From contig JAGLQM010000035.1 in NCBI GenBank assembly GCA_023136815.1, positions 1 through 7,991 on the forward strand: a DNA stretch of 7,991 nucleotides, in the 5' to 3' direction. The translations under genes were made by a program, and so were the position numbers. Source of the stretch: Thermoplasmata archaeon (GTDB lineage: Archaea > Thermoplasmatota > Thermoplasmata > SG8-5). The notes below the pieces were generated by a model. It saw nothing but the letters and a program-made list of their open reading frames with translations, had not been told where the DNA came from and searched no databases. Every line of letters begins with the position of its first letter. Position 1 is the first letter of the stretch. Below are positions 1 to 6,800 of this stretch, piece by piece.

Positions 1-44
1 CCCTCGATTCTCAGGATTGCAACTCTAATGTCCTCAAGATTCAT
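1..44 (-). CDS. purQ: PurQ, glutaminase subunit of FGAM synthase (5' end only)
   Basis: Only the first 15 residues are in the window: MNLEDIRVAILRIEG. This matches the start of archaeal PurQ proteins, where a short VAVLRIEG-type strand opens the class I glutamine amidotransferase fold. PurQ releases ammonia from glutamine and passes it to PurL in the FGAM synthase complex. The ATG at 44-42 follows a full AAGGAGGT Shine-Dalgarno (58-51) at 6-base spacing, so the start is well supported. It lies about 60 bases downstream of the purL stop on the same strand, completing the order purS-purL-purQ. The catalytic Cys and His-Glu pair would lie outside the window and cannot be checked. The identification rests on a short N-terminal match plus a very strong operon context. 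Confidence 0.85.
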   Translation of the reverse strand, partial: MNLEDIRVAILRIE

Positions 45-48
45 GAGA

Positions 49-73
49 GAACCTCCTTCTGCGAAGCAGGTTC
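49..73 (-). promoter_or_regulatory. Hairpin containing the purQ Shine-Dalgarno
   Basis: On the minus strand, GAACCT (73-68) pairs with AGGTTC (54-49). Inside that, CTTC (66-63) pairs with GAAG (59-56), with one G-G mismatch between the two stems and a GCA loop. The 3' arm holds the AAGGAGGT ribosome-binding site of purQ. If the hairpin forms in the mRNA, it hides the site, which would limit purQ translation or make it depend on unfolding. The pairing is read directly from the sequence; the regulatory role is inference. Confidence 0.5.
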
Positions 74-82
74 CTCAAATGC

Positions 83-99
83 TAAACAATTCTTGTTTA
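83..99 (-). repeat. Small inverted repeat between purL and purQ
   Basis: A perfect 7-bp inverted repeat with a 3-base centre (TAAACAA, TTC, TTGTTTA) lies just past the purL stop and upstream of the purQ ribosome-binding-site hairpin. It is AT-rich, so it would be weak as RNA. It could be a minor structure or chance. Confidence 0.3.
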
Positions 100-105
100 T
101 CATCA

Positions 106-2463
106 TCAGGACTCACCCCCCATGGCATGCCAGATAGTATTTTTCCAGGCATTTTCCAATAGTGAAACTTTCAATTTTAAAAGCTGTGATTCATTGTCTA
201 TTATTGTGAGTTCATCGCCACCAATTTCGCCAATCTGGAACAAAGCCAGTTCACCAAATAGGCTTTCAAACATCGGAGCCCTTGCTGGCTCAACTTCCAC
301 CAGCCAGCGGGTGTTTGATTCAGAGAAAAGCTTCAAATCGCCACGAAGCTCAGCAATCTGGCCAATGTCAATATCAGCACCAATCTGGCCGCCAATGCAC
401 ATTTCAGCAATTGCCACTGCCAGTCCACCATCTGATAGGTCATGGCAGCTCTTGATAAAATCTTCTGCCATAGCAGAGAGCATGGCATCCATGCTGGCCT
501 TGAGAATATCAATATCCACATCTGGAACCTTTGGGCTGCTGTTTCCATTTACTCGATAATAGGCAGAACCGCCCATTTCCGGGCCGGTTGCTCCAATGAG
601 GTAAATAATATTTCCAGATGCTTTCAGGTCGGAAGTAATAGACTGGCGTACATCTTCAGTAATTCCAACACCCAGCATTGTGGCAGTTGGCAGAACTGAG
701 CCTGATTCGCTCTCATTATAGAAGCTCACATTACCACTTGGCGTTGGAATATTCAAAGATTCAGCCAGTTCGCCGATGCCCCTGACTGTTTCATGGAATT
801 CTCCCAGCCGTTCTGGTATCTCGGGATTCCCATAATTCAGACAATTTGAAAATGAATGTGGTTTGGCTCCCACGGCAATAAGGTTTCGACACATTTCATC
901 GATAACTCCTTTTCCGCCGCGATATGGGTCAACTGCCGTAACCCAGGGATTAACAGCAGTAGTAATGGCCAGTCCTTTCCAGCTTTCCTCCACCGGTTTT
1001 AGAACAGATGCATCGCCATGACATGCATGACCCAGAACTCCTTGCAGTGGCCTTAAAACGGTTGAACCGCGAACCTCATGGTCATACTGGCGTATTACCC
1101 AATCTCTTGAGCAAATATTCTGGTCTGCCAGTAATTTCAAAAGCGCATCAGAGTAGTCAGTCATTTCCTCTGGAGGATTCTCAGTGCACCGTTCTTCTGG
1201 TGTCTTCACAGTCCTGGGGCGGCAGTATTCCGGTCCCCCAGTTAAAAATTTCAGTTCCATTTCCAGAATTTTCACGCCGTCAAAGAATACCCTTGCTATT
1301 TGTTCAGGAATTACCTTGCCAACTATTGTTGCTGGCACGTCATTGAACTTGAAGACATGTAATACTTCGTCTAAATTATCGTCTGTAACAGCCAACATCA
1401 TTCTTTCCTGGCTCTCCGAGACCCATATCTCCCAGGGTAGAAGACCTTCTTCCTTGGTTGGAACACGGTCAAGCTGCACTTCAACTCCGAATCCGGCAGC
1501 ATAGGCCAGTTCTCCGCAAACGCAGGACAATCCTCCTCCGCCCAAATCCTTCATTCCAGTTATCAACTTTCGACGGGCAACTTCCAGAACGCCGTGAATC
1601 ACAGGTTCCTTCATTATGGGGTCGCCAAGCTGAACTGCGCCACGTGAGTCTTCCTCTGAATCTTCTGTCAGTACTGCAGATGCAAATGTCACGCCATGAA
1701 TCCCGTCCCTGCCGGTTGCTCCACCAACCAGTACAAGATTATCACCAACACCGCCAACTGCGTTCTTGTAGAGATGCTCCTTTCTGGCTATGCCAACACA
1801 TCCCACATTTACCAAACAGTTTCCGGTGTATGAATCATCAAAAAATACTCCGCCAGATAGAGTTGGCACTCCTATTCGATTGCCATAATCACGGATGCCG
1901 GAAACAACCCCATCAAAGAGATAACGTGGATGTTTTGTGCCCTTGGGCAATGTCTCCATTGGTGTGTCTAGTTTCCCGAAGAAAATCGGGTCAATAAGAG
2001 CTATTGGCTGGCATCCCATGCACAGCACATCCCTTACTATTCCGCCTATGCCCGTTGCCGCGCCACCGTATGGTTCCACTGCACTGGGATGATTGTGAGA
2101 TTCGATTCTAAGTGAATAAGCATGATGTTCATCAAATTCCATGACTCCTGCATCCCCACGGTCAATAACCTGAGAATTGTCAATTCCAAAAACAAATTCC
2201 TTTAAAGTTGGTCTTGAGCTCTTGTAGCAGCAATGTTCGGACCATGCCTGGCCGATTGACTGAAGCTCAATATCCGTTGGATTGCGGCCAAGCTTACCAA
2301 AGTAATCAACAAGGGCTTTCATCTCATCCAGGCTTAACCCGGTACCGCTTTCCTGGCTTAGAGCAATCAGTTGCTCATCATTTGCCTGGCTAAGCAAAAT
2401 TTCACTTAGAGGAAATGGAGCTTCAATTGTTTTGTAGAGGCCTTCAAGAGACAAATTAATCAC
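106..2463 (-). CDS. purL: PurL, FGAM synthase large (synthetase) subunit
   Basis: This 785-residue protein is the synthetase subunit of phosphoribosylformylglycinamidine synthase. It uses ATP and PurQ-derived ammonia to convert FGAR to FGAM in cytoplasmic purine synthesis. Family motifs are intact and in order: WSEHC at 74-78 with the catalytic His77, ESHNHPSAVEP at 121-131, GRDGIHG at 251-257, GDPIMKEP at 280-287, KDLGGGG at 305-311, WVSESQERM at 347-355, QYDHEVRG at 459-466, PTPSGNVSFYNE at 573-584 and HDLSDGGLA at 674-682. These cover the paired AIRS-type N and C domains of the small, stand-alone PurL type. Length is near the upper end for that type, partly from about 17 extra N-terminal residues. 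The start is GTG, overlapping the purS stop by 8 bases (GTGATTAA), which suggests translational coupling; only a weak AGG precedes it. No broken motif was seen. Confidence 0.97.
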   Translation of the reverse strand: MINLSLEGLYKTIEAPFPLSEILLSQANDEQLIALSQESGTGLSLDEMKALVDYFGKLGRNPTDIELQSIGQAWSEHCCYKSSRPTLKEFVFGIDNSQVIDRGDAGVMEFDEHHAYSLRIESHNHPSAVEPYGGAATGIGGIVRDVLCMGCQPIALIDPIFFGKLDTPMETLPKGTKHPRYLFDGVVSGIRDYGNRIGVPTLSGGVFFDDSYTGNCLVNVGCVGIARKEHLYKNAVGGVGDNLVLVGGATGRDGIHGVTFASAVLTEDSEEDSRGAVQLGDPIMKEPVIHGVLEVARRKLITGMKDLGGGGLSCVCGELAYAAGFGVEVQLDRVPTKEEGLLPWEIWVSESQERMMLAVTDDNLDEVLHVFKFNDVPATIVGKVIPEQIARVFFDGVKILEMELKFLTGGPEYCRPRTVKTPEERCTENPPEEMTDYSDALLKLLADQNICSRDWVIRQYDHEVRGSTVLRPLQGVLGHACHGDASVLKPVEESWKGLAITTAVNPWVTAVDPYRGGKGVIDEMCRNLIAVGAKPHSFSNCLNYGNPEIPERLGEFHETVRGIGELAESLNIPTPSGNVSFYNESESGSVLPTATMLGVGITEDVRQSITSDLKASGNIIYLIGATGPEMGGSAYYRVNGNSSPKVPDVDIDILKASMDAMLSAMAEDFIKSCHDLSDGGLAVAIAEMCIGGQIGADIDIGQIAELRGDLKLFSESNTRWLVEVEPARAPMFESLFGELALFQIGEIGGDELTIIDNESQLLKLKVSLLENAWKNTIWHAMGGES

Positions 2464-2719
2464 TCAAGTGCCTGAATTCATAGGAATAATCATTGATGAC
2501 CGGGTTTGCCAATAAGCTCTGGCACATTTTTTCAACTTCAATTTTTGCCAGTGCTTCATCATCAGTATCCAGATGAATTGAAAAGTATTTCGAGGTCTTG
2601 ACCTCGGCAACCTGGCTAAATCCCAAAAGTTCAAGAGCTTTTTTTGTATTTTTGCCCTCTGGGTCTGCCACACCTTTCTTGAGTCTGATTTGCACATCAG
2701 CCACCAACATATGAACCAC
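2456..2719 (-). CDS. purS: PurS, small bridging subunit of FGAM synthase
   Basis: An 87-residue protein with the PurS pattern: an N-terminal strand (ADVQIRLKKGVADPEGK), helix KKALELLGF, a central KTSKYFSIHLD strand resembling the conserved RxGKYxxL region, a helix rich in Glu/Lys, and LLANPVINDYSYEF, which matches the conserved LLANPVIEDY ending. PurS dimers bridge PurL and PurQ and support ammonia transfer. It is the first gene of the purS-purL-purQ operon and overlaps purL by 8 bases. The start is uncertain: GTG at 2719 fits a TATA-like TTTAATA about 25 bases upstream (leaderless), while ATG at 2710 would give 84 residues. Neither has a clear Shine-Dalgarno. The second PurS strand starts soon after either, so function is not affected. 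Confidence 0.93.
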   Translation of the reverse strand: MVHMLVADVQIRLKKGVADPEGKNTKKALELLGFSQVAEVKTSKYFSIHLDTDDEALAKIEVEKMCQSLLANPVINDYSYEFRHLSD

Positions 2720-2740
2720 GGCGGGGGATTGACCAAAACC

Positions 2741-2747
2741 TATTAAA
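2741..2747 (-). promoter_or_regulatory. Likely TATA box for purS-purL-purQ
   Basis: The minus strand reads GACTTTAATAGG here, with TTTAATA centred about 25 bases before the GTG at 2719. That is the usual archaeal distance from TATA box to transcription start, so a leaderless purS transcript is plausible. A second candidate, GTATATTAAT, around 2766-2776 would give a leader of about 25-30 bases. The choice cannot be made from sequence alone. Confidence 0.45.
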
Positions 2748-2795
2748 GTCTTGTTGAAATTATCTCATTAATATACGGACTCTCTTGTCTAATTC

Positions 2796-2808
2796 TTTTT
2801 AACATATA
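2796..2808 (+). promoter_or_regulatory. Likely TATA box for the LplA-like gene
   Basis: TTTTTAACATATA is centred about 25 bases upstream of the ATG at 2826. This is the spacing expected if transcription starts at or next to the start codon. There is no Shine-Dalgarno in front of the ATG, which also points to a leaderless message. The 106-base gap 2720-2825 therefore holds two divergent promoters and little else. Confidence 0.5.
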
Positions 2809-2825
2809 GTTCTATACTCATTCCA

Positions 2826-3578
2826 ATGAAGTGGAGATTAGTAGATTCAGACTTGGTAGAGCCTGCGTTCACAGTTGCAGCAGACGAAGCTATTGCAAGG
2901 GCTGTATCTGAAAATATAATTCCAAATACCCTCCATTTTTACCGGCGCAATGTGTCAACTATCTCTCTGGGCTATTTTCAGGAAGTTGAAAAATCGGTTA
3001 ATTTAGAATTCTGCAGGCAGAAGAATATCCAGATTGTTCGCAGAATTACCGGCGGCAGTGCTGTTTACACAGGCCCTGGCCATTTAGTATATGGGCTGGC
3101 TATTGATGAGACAATACTGCCAAATAACCGAAATAAGGCCTTTGAGACTGTTTGTGGAGCAATTGTACTGGCATTGAAGGAACTTGGCATAGATGCTGAA
3201 TTTAAATCAATCAATGATGTCCTAGTTGATGGCCGTAAAGTGTCTGGAAGTGCGCAAATGAGGCGTTGGGGCATTGTTCTGCAACATGGCACACTTGTTC
3301 TGAACAATGATAATAATATGCTTTCCAGTGCCCTTAAAATGGACCTTGCAAAGATAGAGGAACGCGGTCAGAAACCGGAAACCTATGTAACTTCTATTAC
3401 AGAGATTACTGGACAAGAACCAGATCTTGAGAAAATAAAGTCAGCAATTGTTAAAGGCTTTGAAGCAGTATTTGATATTGAGTTTGAAAAATCTGAACTC
3501 ACTGATTATGAGAATAAGCTGATAAAGCAATTGATTAATGAAAAGTATGGAAACGCAGATTGGAATATGAAGCGTTGA
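2826..3578 (+). CDS. lplA: Lipoate/octanoate-protein ligase A family protein
   Basis: A 250-residue protein of the LplA/BPL catalytic fold, which attaches lipoate (or a related acyl group) to a lysine of lipoyl-domain proteins such as 2-oxoacid dehydrogenase E2 or GcvH. Visible motifs: LHFYRRNVSTISLGYFQ at 36-52, RRITGGSAVY at 72-81 for the acyl-binding loop, IND at 129-131, GRKVSGSAQ at 136-144 with the catalytic Lys138, LQHGTLVLN at 152-160, and a C-terminal KYGNADWNM resembling the KYxxxEWNMG end of Thermoplasma LplA. It has only the catalytic domain. Archaeal enzymes of this size need a separate LplB partner, and none is encoded here. The loop after GGS reads TGPGH instead of the usual HDxGN, so substrate is uncertain. 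No Cys is seen at the position expected for LipM octanoyltransferase, which favours a ligase. The ATG at 2826 is the first in-frame ATG after an upstream stop. Confidence 0.82.
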   Translation: MKWRLVDSDLVEPAFTVAADEAIARAVSENIIPNTLHFYRRNVSTISLGYFQEVEKSVNLEFCRQKNIQIVRRITGGSAVYTGPGHLVYGLAIDETILPNNRNKAFETVCGAIVLALKELGIDAEFKSINDVLVDGRKVSGSAQMRRWGIVLQHGTLVLNNDNNMLSSALKMDLAKIEERGQKPETYVTSITEITGQEPDLEKIKSAIVKGFEAVFDIEFEKSELTDYENKLIKQLINEKYGNADWNMKR

Positions 3579-3734
3579 TTATCTGGGCCTGGAGCAGATT
3601 GCATGTTCGTCACCGTCCCAAAAAACCTCACGGTCAGGGTTTGCCGTTTGAATTTCGGTAATCTTCTCTATGACGTCCCGGAGGCTGATGTCCTTATCGT
3701 TCTTGTCAACCTTCAGATGTATCTTTTTCTCCAT
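3579..3734 (-). CDS. Small uncharacterised acidic protein, 51 residues
   Basis: Reading the minus strand from the ATG at 3734-3732 gives MEKKIHLKVDKNDKDISLRD, then VIEKITEIQTANPDREVFWD, then GDEHAICSRPR and a TAA at 3581-3579. The predicted pattern is strand, helix, strand: a charged opening strand, a helix after ISLRD, then the distinctive NPDREVFWDGDEHAICSRPR end. It has no signal peptide or membrane segment, and one Cys. I do not recognise the family. Support for a real gene is good: an AGGTGA Shine-Dalgarno ends 7 bases before the ATG, and an ACTTATATATAG TATA box lies about 20-25 bases further upstream. Its stop is immediately next to the stop of the convergent ligase gene. It does not resemble LplB, the missing partner of the ligase, which is longer. 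Function unknown. Confidence 0.75.
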   Translation of the reverse strand: MEKKIHLKVDKNDKDISLRDVIEKITEIQTANPDREVFWDGDEHAICSRPR

Positions 3735-3741
3735 CAGTAAT

Positions 3742-3747
3742 TCACCT
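3742..3747 (-). promoter_or_regulatory. Shine-Dalgarno of the 51-residue gene
   Basis: The minus strand reads AGGTGA here, followed by 7 bases and the ATG at 3734. AGGTGA matches six consecutive bases of the sequence complementary to the archaeal 16S 3' end. It fixes the start of a gene otherwise judged only by its length. Confidence 0.65.
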
Positions 3748-3773
3748 GTTCTATGATAATAATCAGTAATTGG

Positions 3774-3785
3774 CTATATATAAGT
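3774..3785 (-). promoter_or_regulatory. TATA box of the 51-residue gene
   Basis: The minus strand reads ACTTATATATAG preceded by an A-rich CTTAAACCAA stretch suitable as a TFB recognition element. This is the best TATA box in the window. Transcription would start near 3753, giving a leader of about 20 bases that contains the AGGTGA ribosome-binding site. Confidence 0.65.
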
Positions 3786-3822
3786 TTGGTTTAAGATAAA
3801 AATTCTATAAAAGTGAAAATGA

Positions 3823-3846
3823 GCGGCTGGCACAGTGGCCAGCCGC
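3823..3846 (-). terminator. GC-rich hairpin and T-rich tail after the surface-protein gene
   Basis: GCGGCTGGC (3823-3831) and GCCAGCCGC (3838-3846) form a perfect 9-bp stem with a 6-base loop, 13 bases past the stop codon of the long minus-strand gene. In the direction of transcription it is followed by a T-rich stretch (CATTTTCACTTTTATAG, then ATTTTTATC). This looks like a terminator and separates the long gene from the promoter of the 51-residue gene. The other side of the hairpin is not T-rich, so it would act mainly on the minus strand. Confidence 0.7.
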
Positions 3847-3859
3847 ATTAGTTCTAGGC

Positions 3860-6800
3860 TTATCTTTTCTTCCTCTTTTCGCCAGACTTGTCTGTCTCAA
3901 CACCGCGCTGCATGAAGTATCTGAAACCGAAGAACACAACAATAACCACTGCAATTATTCCCAAGGCAATTGCTGGCAATACCCAGCTTGCCTCGGCAAT
4001 GGTGATAGTCTGTGGTCCGCCAATGCTGAAGTCCTTGACGCTGTTGTCCCAGTACTGAGACTTATGTTCCTGTGCGCAGGTTGCATTTGCCCAGATGGAA
4101 TAATCTCCCTTCTTGCCCGGTGTCCATGTGATGGATGCCTCGGCTTCGTCACCAGCAGCCAGTGTGCTGATTGTTGTTGTGCCTATCTCGGCGTCATCAC
4201 CCTCGTCGTTCCTGATGTAGAAGGTTACCTGGATGTTTGTTGCATCAACCTTTCCATCGTTTGTAAGGTTAACAGTTATCTTCATTGAACTTCCAGCAGT
4301 TCCATCCTCTGGGTCAAAGACCATGCTTCCCACCTTCATGAGAATGTTTGGCCTCTCGCCGAGGTTCACATGCACTATCTGTGTGCTGTTTGCCTTGTTG
4401 CCAGCCGAGTCTGTTGCAAAGAGTGTAACATTAAACTCACCGACCTGGGAAAAGGTGAAAGTGATTGTCTCACCTGTGTAGTTGAACTCCTTGTCATCAA
4501 TCTCGATTATCCAGGAAAAGACCAGATCTGCAACATCGTCAATGTTGTCTGTCGAAAGGCTTGCATTGTAGGCGTATTCAACATTCTCAACAACCTCTGT
4601 CACTGTTGTGACGTTGTCAACTATTTTGAACTCTGGCATTGGTGCTGTCTTATCAATTACCTTTACGGTCCAGTTTGCAGTTGCACTCTCATGGCCTACA
4701 ACATCTGTGGTAATGAGGTTCAGGTAGTATGTTCCTGGCTCGGAGTAGGTATGTGTGATGTTGTTACTGCCATCCATTGTGATTGTCTCGTCAGGTGCAT
4801 CGTCCTCGCCCCATGACCAGAACCACTTCTCGATGGTTCCTTTGTTACCGTCTCCATCTTTAATCTCGTCTACAGATGCGCCACCTGCGATGGTTTCATC
4901 GCCCATGCCTTCTGCGTCATTGAAATCTACGCCGCTGAATACCAGTGGTGTGTCCTCATTGACTGTGAGAACACCGCTTGCAACAGATACATTATCTGCA
5001 TCTGTTGTTATGACGCTGATACTTGCACTTGGTGTCTGGCTGTCTACCTTGATAAATAAGTCTCTGGTGGTTTCATTTCCGCCAGTTTCGGTGATTTTCA
5101 ATGTGACTGTAACATCGCCTGCAACTGCTGTGAAGTTGTGCTCCACATTCATACCCCAGCCGAATGTTCCGTCGCCGAAGGTCCATGTGAAGTTTGCCTT
5201 GTTGATGTCACCGATAAGGTCGGTTGAATCCTCTGCGCTGAACTTGACTATTGTGTCAAACCCACCGGAACCGCCCTGTGCAACTATGACTGTGTAATTG
5301 TCATATGTGCTGTTGACCACGTAATAATGATCTCCGCTGACAATACTTGCCATTGCTGTGCCGTTCATTGAGCGCTTCAGTGTCATTGAAATCTCTTCAA
5401 AGTCCTCATTGAATACTTCTGGGTTTATGCTGATTGGGTTATTGTATCCTGTGACTTCCACATTGTTTGTCTCGGTTATGTTCTCGGTCATCTCATAGTC
5501 TGGGACATATATCTCAAAGATGAAATCCTCGTACAAGTTGTCATATGTTGAGTTGAATGTCAGCTGGAAAGTATCTGCATTTGCATCCTCAAGTTCGCCG
5601 ACAAGTACGTAGTTGTATGTACCGTTGATGTAGACTGTTGTGTTGGCTGCTGCAATTACACCCTCTGCACCATCTATAGTTACAGTGTAGTTTCCTTCAA
5701 GTTCATAGTAGAGATTGTCCAGTGTAAGGAAGTCTGCGGTATCCCTCTGTTCAGCACCCTTTTGCTCCAGATATGTTGCCCAATCATCAACTTCTCCAGC
5801 ATCCAAGGTTCCTACTCCAGTGAGGTCAAAGCCTAAATCGCCCATTCCCCATGTCCTGTCTGCTGTGTATCTTGCAGTTATATTGTCAACGCTGAGTGTC
5901 TTGAATTCCTTAACCTGGATTGAGTTCCAGTCAATGAATGTGTATGTTGTTTCTATGGTATCTTCTCCAGATGGATACAGGTCGAATCCCCTGTATATGT
6001 TGTCAGTGATTGAATTTACATCCACAATTTCAGACTGGTATCCATCAGCATCTACAACAACTGTGTAATTTGAATTGGTTGATACATTAAATTCATAATA
6101 GCCGTTTGCTCCTGTTTTAGTAGACTCTGAGAACAGATAGTTTTTGGAGTAAAGTGTGACATCAGCATCAACGATTACAGAATCATCCTCTCTATCAAAC
6201 ACGAAACCGCTCAATGTGAAGTTCTGTGTTATTGGGTCAAGTTCCACATTATATACTCCAGCAGCTGTAACTGATGTTGTGGCGTTTGTGAAATATGATT
6301 CATTGGAAACTTCCATGGTGAAATTACCTGCAGTTATATTGATAGAGTAATAACCGCCTCCATATGTTAATACGTCATTTACATATTTTCCATCTGTTCT
6401 GTGAAGCTTAACAACTGCATCATCAATGCTTCCACCGGCACTACTATTAACCCATCCCTGAACATGAACATTCTCGTTTCCTATCTCAATCAACTGTATA
6501 TATTCTCTCTCTGATTTTTCATTTGAAACAGTGAAAAAGTATGATTCATCAAAGGTTGTTAAATAATTATCTGCAGATGCCATTATCTGGTAATTTCCAG
6601 GGTAGGCAGACATCTTATAGTAACCAGTCTCGTCACTAATTGCAGTTATCCATTTGTCATCGCCTTCTGAAATAGAGACCTGAGCTCCTGAAATTCCATC
6701 TGTTAAATCATCACCATATACAATACCATTAACAAGAACCGTTGGGGTTGGAACAATCTTCTCCATGTAATATATATCCTCATGTGATATCTCACTTACA

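Noticed and set aside
2464..2736. A 90-residue minus-strand frame overlapping purS.
   Set aside because: It is a shifted-frame shadow of purS, whose own frame has clear family motifs.
3579..3734. The 51-residue gene as the missing LplB partner of the ligase.
   Set aside because: LplB proteins are longer (about 80-90 residues) and the sequence shows no resemblance; the gene is also on the opposite strand.
4064..6350. Several plus-strand open frames of 60-180 codons inside the large surface-protein gene.
   Set aside because: They are antisense shadows: low-complexity Ser/Val/Pro- or Cys-rich products without promoters, while the minus-strand frame has coherent domains throughout.
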